Of a stretch of 64,000 bases of DNA, positions 44,688-51,831 are shown in pieces (positions within the stretch are counted from its first letter, which is position 1; each line of letters starts with the position of its first letter). This DNA is from Mucilaginibacter sp. PAMB04168. Its GTDB lineage: Bacteria; Bacteroidota; Bacteroidia; Sphingobacteriales; Sphingobacteriaceae. Under the pieces are notes generated by a model. The model was not told the origin of the DNA, ran no database searches, and saw only the letters and a program-made list of their open reading frames with translations. The DNA is taken from NCBI RefSeq assembly GCF_039634365.2, contig NZ_CP155079.2, positions 4,898,001 through 4,962,000 of the forward strand. The letters run 5' to 3'. A program made the translations under genes and the position numbers.

Positions 44688-45730
44688 TGGCCAAAATACT
44701 GGTAGTGGATGATGAAGAAGACCTGGAAGTGCTGGTAAAACAAAAGTTTAGGCGCAAGATAAGAGAGCATGTATATGAGTTTGTATTTGCCCGCAATGGC
44801 CAGGAAGCGCTTGAAAAGGTAGCGGCACACCCCGATCTGGACATTATCCTGTCAGACATCAATATGCCCATTATGGACGGGTTGACCCTGTTGAGCAAAT
44901 TACCCGAGGCCAACCCGATGATAAAAGCAGTAGTAGTATCGGCCTATGGCGATATGCAGAATATTCGTACCGCCATGAACCGCGGCGCTTATGATTTTGT
45001 ATGCAAGCCAGTTGATTTTGAGGATCTTGAACTCACCATGCAAAAGACGATAGATCATGTAAAGCAGCTTCAGGATACCCTTAAAGCCATAAAAGAGAAC
45101 AACATCCTGAAAATGTATGTGGATGAGAACGTACTCAATTTTATGACGCACAAGGAGTTTGAAAGCAGCTTATTAAAAAATGAACTGCTGGAAGCTACGG
45201 TGATGTTTGTAGATGTATGCGGCTTTACTGCCATTACCGAGCAGGTGCCGGCCAACCAGGTGGTTGAGCTACTGAACAGCCTTTTTGATAAGATAGTAAA
45301 AGAAATTATAGCCCAGGGCGGCCACGTAGATAAATTTATGGGTGATGCGGTAATGGCGGTATTTAGGGGCGATTACCACCTGGACCGCGCCATTGATGCC
45401 GCGCTGTCGATAAAACATGCGCTGAACGATGTACAAGACATTACTGCTGGCGACAAGACTTACAAACCACAAATTTCGGTAGGAATAAATTCTGGCGAAA
45501 TGATTTCTGGCAACATTGGTTCAGCCTCCCTTAAACGGCTTGACTATACGGTAATTGGCGATGCGGTTAACCTGGCTCAGCGCATTCAATCGGCAGCCAA
45601 AGCCAACCAAATTGTTATTACCGAAGAAACTTATCAGAAAGCAAAAACCTCTTTTAGTTGCGAAGCTATTGGCGAAGTGCATTTAAAAAACAAGGCCAAA
45701 CCGGTAATGCTTTACGAGGTACATGAATAA
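44687..45730 (+). CDS. Response regulator with class III adenylate cyclase output
   Basis: A 347-residue protein: receiver domain (1-120; phospho-acceptor Asp57 in LSDINMPIMDG, Lys107), a helical linker (about 121-160), and a class III nucleotide cyclase (about 165-345). Metal Asp176 (MFVDVCGFT) and Asp220 (FMGDAVMAVF) are present. Lys216 and Thr288 would set ATP specificity; Thr in place of Asp fits subclass IIIb. Asn295 and Arg299 (VNLAQRI) stabilise the transition state. All catalytic residues are kept, so cAMP synthesis controlled by phosphorylation is likely. It closes the kinase-CheY-cyclase operon. Confidence 0.93.
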   Translation: MAKILVVDDEEDLEVLVKQKFRRKIREHVYEFVFARNGQEALEKVAAHPDLDIILSDINMPIMDGLTLLSKLPEANPMIKAVVVSAYGDMQNIRTAMNRGAYDFVCKPVDFEDLELTMQKTIDHVKQLQDTLKAIKENNILKMYVDENVLNFMTHKEFESSLLKNELLEATVMFVDVCGFTAITEQVPANQVVELLNSLFDKIVKEIIAQGGHVDKFMGDAVMAVFRGDYHLDRAIDAALSIKHALNDVQDITAGDKTYKPQISVGINSGEMISGNIGSASLKRLDYTVIGDAVNLAQRIQSAAKANQIVITEETYQKAKTSFSCEAIGEVHLKNKAKPVMLYEVHE

Positions 45731-45987
45731 ATAGCTTACACCGTTGTTTTATAGCAGCGGTGTATAGCACATCAGCATGCTGACATGCAAAAGAAGTAAC
45801 TTAAAGCTTAAAAATTAAAAGCTGAGCAATGCTGCAAACCAGCGCAGACTCATCTGGTTACGCAATCAATATCATTACTTGCAAAGCCTCATCGTCACAA
45901 TTAAATATCCCTTGCCTAATCATTAAATACGTCACTTGTCAGCCTTCTGTTCTGAATTTTGCACAGTTAGGTAGAGAGGTTATATCC

Positions 45988-46215
45988 TTAGGCAAGGCTA
46001 TGGCCCATTGCACAAGCCGAAGAATGGTATGCAGACCGGCCAGTGCTCTTCTTAGTAAAATAGCATTTCCCTATAAAGAAGATAAGCGCAATAATGAGTA
46101 TCAACTTTAGCCAGAACTTAACAATTTTCAGGAAAAGCATCAGCACTATAACACTGCATATAGCAATAGTTACCCAAGAGGTTGTAGATAATAAGAGAAC
46201 AGATAAATTTTGCAT
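45988..46215 (-). CDS. Small membrane protein of unknown function
   Basis: A 75-residue frame with a long hydrophobic stretch (about 13-50), probably one or two helices, starting MQNLSVLLLSTTSWVTIAIC. The C-terminus is polar with CYFTKKSTGRS. No family is recognised. Support comes from an exact TAnnTTTG match 58 bp upstream (46280-46273). A plus-strand frame over the same bases looks random in composition. Confidence 0.45.
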   Translation of the reverse strand: MQNLSVLLLSTTSWVTIAICSVIVLMLFLKIVKFWLKLILIIALIFFIGKCYFTKKSTGRSAYHSSACAMGHSLA

Positions 46216-46272
46216 AACATTTGCCCCAATACGTATAGTGTATGCATTATTACATGCCCACTAAACGTATGT

Positions 46273-46280
46273 CAAAACTA
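46273..46280 (-). promoter_or_regulatory. Possible -7 promoter element for small membrane protein
   Basis: Read on the minus strand this is TAGTTTTG, an exact TAnnTTTG match. The predicted leader to the ATG at 46215 is about 50 nt. Confidence 0.4.
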
Positions 46281-46397
46281 TAAAAGGAATTTTAAAAAGA
46301 GAATGTTTTAACGGCCGAATAAAAAGCAATGTTAACTTCTTAAACATCCGTTAAAACTATATCAACAACGCAAGGAGGAACAAAAGCCTGCAGAACG

Positions 46398-46610
46398 TTA
46401 AACGATTGCCGGTGTTGTAAATCTTTCCTCGCGTTTAACTGTTGGTTGCTTCATTGACACAACACGGTCGGGGTTAATGTATTCCATACACTTTTCTATT
46501 AGCTGGTTGGCAACCATTGCCAATAAAAAAAAATTACTGATAAATGCAAGCACTAATAGGGCACTTAATGTAAAAGTACGGCTTAGTATACTACGAAAAG
46601 CTTTATACAT
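46398..46610 (-). CDS. Small single-helix membrane protein of unknown function
   Basis: A 70-residue frame: basic start (MYKAFRSILSRTF), one membrane helix (about 14-36), then a polar tail with EKCMEYINPDRV. This is the layout of a small bitopic membrane protein. No family, no clear ribosome-binding site and no exact promoter match were found. It sits in a run of minus-strand small genes. Confidence 0.4.
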   Translation of the reverse strand: MYKAFRSILSRTFTLSALLVLAFISNFFLLAMVANQLIEKCMEYINPDRVVSMKQPTVKREERFTTPAIV

Positions 46611-46732
46611 ACAATAGTGATTTAGGGGGTATGTAGCTTGTGTACGTTATATACTGGATTTTGTTACAACTAATTTGCCTTACTTATGCCATTTTGTATC
46701 GAAAAGCATGATTAGAGAAGCATCCAGACCTA

Positions 46733-46948
46733 TCAGGATGTGAAAGATGAAGATGACTCCTTGATAAAGGATTGTGATGACAAATAATTGCCTTGCTTTC
46801 CCACAAGGTATAGCGTATCATTACAATAATAACAGCAAAACCTACGTATGGGCAAGAAAAAGAACAGGCTTTTTACCAGCCTGCTTCGCTTAATACGGTG
46901 TAACGGCGCAATACCACATTTAGGGCATGTATTTTTAGGGGCGTTCAT
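46733..46948 (-). CDS. Small zinc-ribbon protein
   Basis: A 71-residue protein with two cysteine pairs, CPKCG (8-12) and CYYC (39-42), spaced as in a treble-clef or zinc-ribbon fold. HRIKRSRLVKSLFFFLPIRRFCC lies between them. The Ser-rich tail is disordered. Similar short CPKCG...C-x2-C proteins are frequent in Sphingobacteriaceae; their role is unknown. An exact TATATTTG promoter element 45 bp upstream supports it being a real gene. Confidence 0.6.
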   Translation of the reverse strand: MNAPKNTCPKCGIAPLHRIKRSRLVKSLFFFLPIRRFCCYYCNDTLYLVGKQGNYLSSQSFIKESSSSFTS

Positions 46949-46992
46949 GAAATGGGTTATATAGTTGATTAGTCAATTTAGGGGTGACAATA

Positions 46993-47000
46993 CAAATATA
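46993..47000 (-). promoter_or_regulatory. -7 promoter element for zinc-ribbon gene
   Basis: TATATTTG on the minus strand, exact TAnnTTTG match. The predicted start is near 46986, with a leader of about 38 nt. TAGTTGATT (46962-46970) and its complement AATCAACTA (47041-47049) flank it and could be operator half-sites. Confidence 0.5.
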
Positions 47001-47025
47001 ACATTTCAATTGTAAAATATTAATA

Positions 47026-47049
47026 CACAATTAAATACACAATCAACTA
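47026..47049. repeat. 24-bp perfect direct repeat, copy 1
   Basis: An AT-rich 24-mer beginning CACAATTAAATACAC is repeated without mismatch at 50078-50101 in the same orientation. Similarity is weaker but visible over the next 20 bases (ACTGTT...GTTTA). Neither copy is in a gene. Confidence 0.85.
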
Positions 47050-47094
47050 ATAGTATATTTAACTGTTGGTTTATTAAAAATTTCACCTTTAGGA

Positions 47095-47130
47095 AAAACG
47101 CAGCTTTTCCTTTGGATAAAGCTGCGTTTT
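47095..47130 (-). terminator. Terminator after the alpha/beta hydrolase
   Basis: AAAACGCAGCTTT (47095-47107) pairs with AAAGCTGCGTTTT (47118-47130). On the minus strand the stem is followed by T residues, about 50 bp after the hydrolase stop. Confidence 0.75.
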
Positions 47131-47180
47131 AGTTATAACATCTTGCTATATTATTAACTACCAAGCAAGCTTAAAAAGGA

Positions 47181-48392
47181 TTATTGCGCTAATGATTTAA
47201 ACCAGGGTAAGGCATCCAGCATCATGGGCGTTACACTGGTTTCGTGTGTGCCTCCCGGAATTGAAGTTAACGTTATTTGCGCCGAACCGGCCGCCTTAAA
47301 CCTGTTAAATGTAGATTGGCTGGTTTCATAATAAACATTTTGATCTGCCGTGCCATGGTATAACCTGGTTGGGCTAACCGGATACCAATTAGGAAAGCTA
47401 TTGGCCGCTACTTGAGCTTTGAAATTAGTTTCGGCCAACGGGTTACTTAAACTACTGTAAAAAGTGGGGTTAAAAAGCGCAGAAGGGGCAGCAGGCAGGG
47501 CAGCGTTAATCTGGTCGCTGGTTTTGCTGCCATCCAATAAGCCTGGTATATTAGTGGCATAGGGCTGGGTAAAAAAGTCGGTTAAAGGATGGTTATAATT
47601 ATAAATAGAATTATAACCCATCATAAATAACGCAAAAAAAGACGGATCAGGGTAGGTAGGAACCGTGGCCACCTTAGCTAACATGCCCGAAACATCATAG
47701 CCACCAGCACCTTCAGCAGCGGCTGTTAAGGTTAAGTTATGACTGGTATGGGTTTCAATTTCTTTTTGAGCCGCCATAGTTACATACCCGCCTTCCGAAT
47801 ACCCGATCAGAAACAGCTTATTATTAACTGCAATGTTCTTATCCTTCAGGTAATACTTGGCAGCCTTCAGCATATCGGTTACAGCCAAACCTGAAGTTTG
47901 CATGTCATAGTAAGGATGAATAATATCTTTTGATACGCCATAGCCAATAAAATCGGGGATAACCGTAATGAAACCAGCTGATGCAAATAGTTCAAAACCG
48001 GTAAACGTGTTTGGAAAGTTCGACGGCGCATCAGCATCTCTGAACATAGTACCATGCTGCGCGCTGAGCAACGCGGGAGTTGTGGTCATGCCTTTGGGAA
48101 TACACAACAAGCCGGAAGCATTAATCTTACTGCCTTTGTATGTTGTTTGGTAAGTAATTTTATAAAAGTCTACATCATACTGTATAAGCGGCAAAAAAGA
48201 TCCAAAACCTTGCAATGCAGCTAAAGCTTGCAATTGTACTTTTGTAAAACTACCCGAAGTTGCAGACGACACAAAGAACTCCTTATTAGAATCTGTTTTT
48301 TCGGGTTCATCTTCGTTACGGTCTTTTTTACAACCGCTGAAAATCAGCAGCATAACCAGCAGGTAGCTGGCATAATGTAATTTTTTTTTCAT
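47181..48392 (-). CDS. Secreted alpha/beta-hydrolase lipoprotein (lipase/esterase-like)
   Basis: A 403-residue lipoprotein (lipobox IFSGC, Cys21). The alpha/beta-hydrolase core has the oxyanion region SAQHGTMFRD, PDFIGYGVS, the nucleophile elbow GYSEGGYVTMAA, the Asp loop HGTADQNVYYET, and the terminal His in IPGGTHETS. Layout matches secretory lipase/prolyl-peptidase-like enzymes with a helical lid between strands 6 and 7. It should hydrolyse an ester outside the cell or in the periplasm; the substrate is unknown. It stands alone with its own terminator. Confidence 0.87.
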   Translation of the reverse strand: MKKKLHYASYLLVMLLIFSGCKKDRNEDEPEKTDSNKEFFVSSATSGSFTKVQLQALAALQGFGSFLPLIQYDVDFYKITYQTTYKGSKINASGLLCIPKGMTTTPALLSAQHGTMFRDADAPSNFPNTFTGFELFASAGFITVIPDFIGYGVSKDIIHPYYDMQTSGLAVTDMLKAAKYYLKDKNIAVNNKLFLIGYSEGGYVTMAAQKEIETHTSHNLTLTAAAEGAGGYDVSGMLAKVATVPTYPDPSFFALFMMGYNSIYNYNHPLTDFFTQPYATNIPGLLDGSKTSDQINAALPAAPSALFNPTFYSSLSNPLAETNFKAQVAANSFPNWYPVSPTRLYHGTADQNVYYETSQSTFNRFKAAGSAQITLTSIPGGTHETSVTPMMLDALPWFKSLAQ

Positions 48393-48567
48393 GTGATTAA
48401 GATTTTTGCGTGAGCAATCTACATATTAATTATCGAGAATATAAATTAAATAAAAATTAAATCAGAGCTTCGATTTGTCAATTTATTCTTTCTCTATCAA
48501 GCAATTTCCTGCGGCTATAATCAATTAAAAAAACAATTCTATCGGGCCAATCCTTTATATATTACTT

Positions 48568-48978
48568 ATGGAAACTGATAAAATAGCAGTTAATAATTAT
48601 GTACACCTGCAAGCTGCCGGGGCGTTAGAAATCTGCCGTGTTTTAGGTGTCGGCGACCAAATCACAGTTGCATCTATCAATGATCCATTTGCAAACCTGC
48701 AGTTACAGCCTGCAGAAGTAGCACCCATTCCGCTGACAGATTTATGGCTACTGGAGCTTAACTTTACCCAAGCCCCCGGAGACCAAAACTTTGCCATACC
48801 CACACAAAAAAAGTTTACTCGCAATGGCATAACCCTATCGTTGCAACCAACTGACGCAGACGTGGAAGAAATCACCATTTCAAGTGAGGCAAATAATAAC
48901 AGTCAAACCATAAAGTATGTACATGAACTGCAGAACTACGTTACCAGCCATACCAGCGAGGTTTTAAGTCTCCCATAG
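48568..48978 (+). CDS. Bacteroidota-specific hypothetical protein (IPLT...VHxLQN family, divergent)
   Basis: A 136-residue soluble protein. It matches in layout a widespread Bacteroidota small-protein family: an early 'NYV' segment (NNYVHLQAAG), the centre PIPLTDLWLLELNF (usually IPLTeeWLlkfGF), and a late KYVHELQNYVTSHTSEVL (usually VHqLQNLYFALTGeEL). Such genes are common in phage-like and accessory regions of this phylum and have no established function. The C-terminal ALTG motif is replaced by SHTS here. It is divergent from the hydrolase. Confidence 0.75.
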   Translation: METDKIAVNNYVHLQAAGALEICRVLGVGDQITVASINDPFANLQLQPAEVAPIPLTDLWLLELNFTQAPGDQNFAIPTQKKFTRNGITLSLQPTDADVEEITISSEANNNSQTIKYVHELQNYVTSHTSEVLSLP

Positions 48979-49525
48979 TTTATTGATACCAAAGCAATCA
49001 GGCATCACCTAATACAACAGCAATAGAACGTAATTAAAAATAAGCCGGCTCAGGTACTATGAAACCCTTGCCGGCTCTAACTATTAACTGACTTATTAAA
49101 TTTTTAAGCGCCCAACACGTAAGTCACATCATTAAGCGATATATCTAGCCAACAGAAAATCTTCTGCAATTATTTCAATGCGGGGTGCTTAACGACCTTG
49201 AATAGGTTTTTAGAAACCCCTTCGGGTTCACCATTACTTCTATATAATCTTTCCATTAACCTGGATGATGGCATACACGCTACCAAAATTAGTAAGCTAT
49301 TTCAATGGATAGATTGATAGACAAACGTGCTTTCAGGTTCAGTTCGTAGTAGCTGTTTTGGGTCAAAGACGCTGATGAAATGAGTACTGAAGCAAAAAGC
49401 CTGATCATTGCGCATTATTTAGAGCATAGTTATCTAATAATAACGGCATTATGAACGTCTTTAAACCCTCGTAAAGCAGATTGCGCAATGGTGAGAAAAA
49501 GTGTGCAGTGTAGTATTATCTGACT
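48979..49525. other. Gene-free stretch with possible relics
   Basis: No intact gene is seen in 547 bp. A weak hairpin AGCCGGC/GCCGGCT (49043-49049 and 49070-49076) may end the upstream gene. Short open plus-strand pieces read like coding remnants, for example a frame ending SYFNG before a stop near 49313 and one with DADEMSTEAKSLIIAHYLEH near 49365-49425. None can be assigned to a family. Confidence 0.3.
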
Positions 49526-49966
49526 TTAATCTTTACCTGCTTTTAAAAACCCCTCTAATGGTGTTTTGCTCCAACTACTTGAAAATATGGGTTTTCCAGG
49601 AGCTATCTTCTTGAGACTTGGAAATGGCTTCATACTTTTCATTCCCTTTCCTATTTCACTTAAGGTAATCAAGTTGGCAGCGCCTTTTTGAGCACCAACA
49701 ATGTCCCCGTCATTATTATATATAATGCCGTTTGCATACCAACCCAAATGATCGCCATTGAACCCGTAAATATGCCAGGCATTATATGCATCACTTAAAT
49801 AGGCAACCGGCGCGCCGTCCCATAAGTATATTGTCGAATCTTCACTAATAAATGCTTTAGCTTCACCTTCTTTATCGAAAAGAGCAGTCTCGTTTCTACC
49901 CCACAGTCCGAACGATGATGCACTTATAAGCACAGTCAACATAGCAACAAAAAGCTTTCCTTTCAT
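49526..49966 (-). CDS. Exported 4-fold beta flower-type protein
   Basis: A 146-residue exported protein: signal peptide (1-18), then a short beta-rich domain (about 40-95) with repeats of the type TIYLWDGAPVAYL, AWHIYGFNGDHLGWY and IYNNDGDIVGA. This pattern of x-Y/W-x-(F/N)-G-x-hydrophobic strands is that of the '4-fold beta flower' proteins. Function is unknown. The C-terminal 45 residues are basic and without a recognised fold. An exact TATATTTG element lies 17 bp upstream. Confidence 0.7.
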   Translation of the reverse strand: MKGKLFVAMLTVLISASSFGLWGRNETALFDKEGEAKAFISEDSTIYLWDGAPVAYLSDAYNAWHIYGFNGDHLGWYANGIIYNNDGDIVGAQKGAANLITLSEIGKGMKSMKPFPSLKKIAPGKPIFSSSWSKTPLEGFLKAGKD

Positions 49967-49982
49967 AATATTTAATCGCTCT

Positions 49983-49990
49983 CAAATATA
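49983..49990 (-). promoter_or_regulatory. -7 promoter element for the beta-flower gene
   Basis: TATATTTG on the minus strand, exact TAnnTTTG match, 17 bp before the ATG. The leader would be about 10 nt. Confidence 0.5.
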
Positions 49991-50077
49991 TTACTTTAAA
50001 AATCGGGCCTGGAGTGTTAGTGCGGGCTACAAAGCTATTTAACGCGAATGTTGGTCTAAATCGCCAACCACTGCCTT

Positions 50078-50101
50078 CACAATTAAATACACAATCAACT
50101 A
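50078..50101. repeat. 24-bp perfect direct repeat, copy 2
   Basis: Identical to 47026-47049 in the same orientation. It lies between the divergent beta-flower and lipocalin-like genes. The two copies bracket about 3.03 kb holding the hydrolase, the IPLT-family and the beta-flower genes. Confidence 0.85.
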
Positions 50102-50160
50102 TATTATTGTACTGTTAAGGTTTAGTTTACAGATGTTTATAGAATATCATTCTTATAATC

Positions 50161-50658
50161 ATGAAGAAGTTAGTCTATTTGTCGTTGTTGAGTTTACTGT
50201 TTATTACCTCATGTGAAAAGAAAGAAGACGAAGAAATTGAATTCACTGTTGTTGGTACCTGGAAGGCCAGAAAATTTAGCCTTGATGTGGTTAATTGCGG
50301 AAATGCAGGCAACCCTGGGAGCAGCAGTGTAACGCGAGAGGGAAGTCAATTATCGAATATTCTTTTGATCAGTCCTGATGGCTCTGGCAATATTACCGCA
50401 AACGGGGAGCTTTTAGCAACATTCAATTGGACTTATTCTGATCAGGATATTGACCACTTCTTTATCAAGTTTTCCAACTATAAGATTGTAAATTCAAAAC
50501 CAGATGATTTGCTAGTAAACGCAATCTCTAATTTTAAGTTTGAGTTTCACGAATTCAGTGAAACCGCATTAGGTTTTTATAGCGTAACTTATCCATCGGC
50601 AGCTAACTCTTGCCTTACAGAATACAAGTGGTTTAATTGGGACCGAATTTCTAAATAA
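50161..50658 (+). CDS. Lipocalin-like lipoprotein of unknown function
   Basis: A 165-residue lipoprotein (lipobox ITSC, Cys18). After an acidic linker, VVGTWKARKFSLDVVNCG is the GxW start of lipocalin-like small barrels, followed by ISPDGSGNITANG and alternating beta strands to the end (YKWFNWDRISK). Many Bacteroidota carry such single-domain lipoproteins with no known ligand. Two extra cysteines (NCGNAG and NSCLTEY) could form a disulfide. It is alone in its transcript. Confidence 0.75.
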   Translation: MKKLVYLSLLSLLFITSCEKKEDEEIEFTVVGTWKARKFSLDVVNCGNAGNPGSSSVTREGSQLSNILLISPDGSGNITANGELLATFNWTYSDQDIDHFFIKFSNYKIVNSKPDDLLVNAISNFKFEFHEFSETALGFYSVTYPSAANSCLTEYKWFNWDRISK

Positions 50659-51831
50659 GAAACCTCATTGCTAATACTGACACCTAAATACAAAGAAGCA
50701 TTTCCATCAACCCATCTAAAACATACTATTTAATACCAGTTTGCAAGCACTGCATCCAAACTTAAAATATCAGAAGCTGAGATTGTCGAGCACCTTGATC
50801 AGTTGAGCATCCCGGGTGTCACAAACATGCAACCCACCGGCATTGATGATTCGCTAGTTATTCAGCTAGATTTGATGTTGTTCCTTAACCACAAAAATGT
50901 AAACTCATAGTGGAAACTGGACTACTTGGCATTAGTAACCTGCTTAGAACTAAAGATTTAAATTCACATCACTATTTCGTTTTAGGATGTAAATGATCGA
51001 GACCTGGTACAAGTTCTTATTATTTTACTGGCATACATATTTACTATCGAAGTATCGGTCGCGTCCTAAACCCAAGTATAGCTTATTGTTTATTTCCATC
51101 ATGAATCCCTCAGTTTAACAGACCCAGCCGGTATAATAACTGTAATTCTTGACTGGTGGCCGTTTGTCATCCTCCAAGTTATACATCGCAAAAAGCGATG
51201 AATAAATCGACACATAACCGCTTGATTGCTAATTTCCGTAAGTATAAATCTTGTCTCCCCGGCTTACTAGGTAAGGGTTCATTGAGCCGACCTGCTTATC
51301 TTCAATCCAGCCTTTTAGTATCAGTGATTTATTGCTGATATTAATTTCATAAAAAGTATGCATGGTTTTATTAAACACTCTTAAGCAATTAAACAGAAAC
51401 TTACCTCAATACTCGCAAAATTCAAGCTCCGTACATAATCGTTGTCAAAATGCTACAAGAAAATGATAATCAAGTGCAATTATCTCACGCTATCTATAAT
51501 TACTATTACCACAGGTTTTAACAGCCGCTACCAATTACCATAACCGAAGCTAGACAATTGCTTTTTAAACCGAGTAAAGCAAGCATCATCATGGCAGGCT
51601 AATGCTACTGCCGGGGGTACTGCTTCGACTTCAATTTCGTTTGCGCTTGTGTATACAAACAGGCCAGCAGTTTATTGTCTAATTTGTGGGTGGTCTGAGC
51701 TGTTTGTTAAACTACAATTTCGTTAACCTTAAAACTTACATTATGACCTAACAGTACATCTAACCTCACGCAAAAGCGATTCTGGTAAGCTACCACGCTT
51801 GTTACAAGACCAATTACTAAAACCAACGATT
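50659..51831. other. 1.17-kb gene-poor stretch upstream of the orphan SusC
   Basis: No convincing full gene is visible. A plus-strand open piece (50734-50910) without a start reads SKLKISEAEIVEHLDQL and later GIDDSLVIQLDLMLFLNHKN, which looks like a coding relic. A minus-strand 44-codon frame is listed separately. The last 100 bp should carry the SusC promoter, but no exact TAnnTTTG was found; the nearest is a TAATTTG at about 51680. Confidence 0.35.
51229..51363 (-). CDS. 44-residue frame, small protein or gene relic
   Basis: The frame begins MHTFYEINISNKSLILKGW and ends SRGDKIYTYGN. Its composition (IEDKQVGSMNPYLVS) looks like real protein. The frame stays open for 14 codons upstream of the ATG before a TGA, so it may be the tail of a decayed longer gene. 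No family is recognised and no ribosome-binding site is clear. Confidence 0.3.
   Translation of the reverse strand: MHTFYEINISNKSLILKGWIEDKQVGSMNPYLVSRGDKIYTYGN

Noticed and set aside
45772..45783. 12-bp palindrome TCAGCATGCTGA after the cyclase gene
   Set aside because: It is short, single and not near a start codon; a chance palindrome cannot be excluded.
45829..46110. A 93-residue plus-strand open frame
   Set aside because: Its composition looks random, it has no motif, and it overlaps a better-supported minus-strand membrane protein.
51156..51338. A 60-residue plus-strand frame in the gene-poor stretch
   Set aside because: No family, no promoter, poor composition; the opposite-strand frame at 51363-51229 looks more protein-like.
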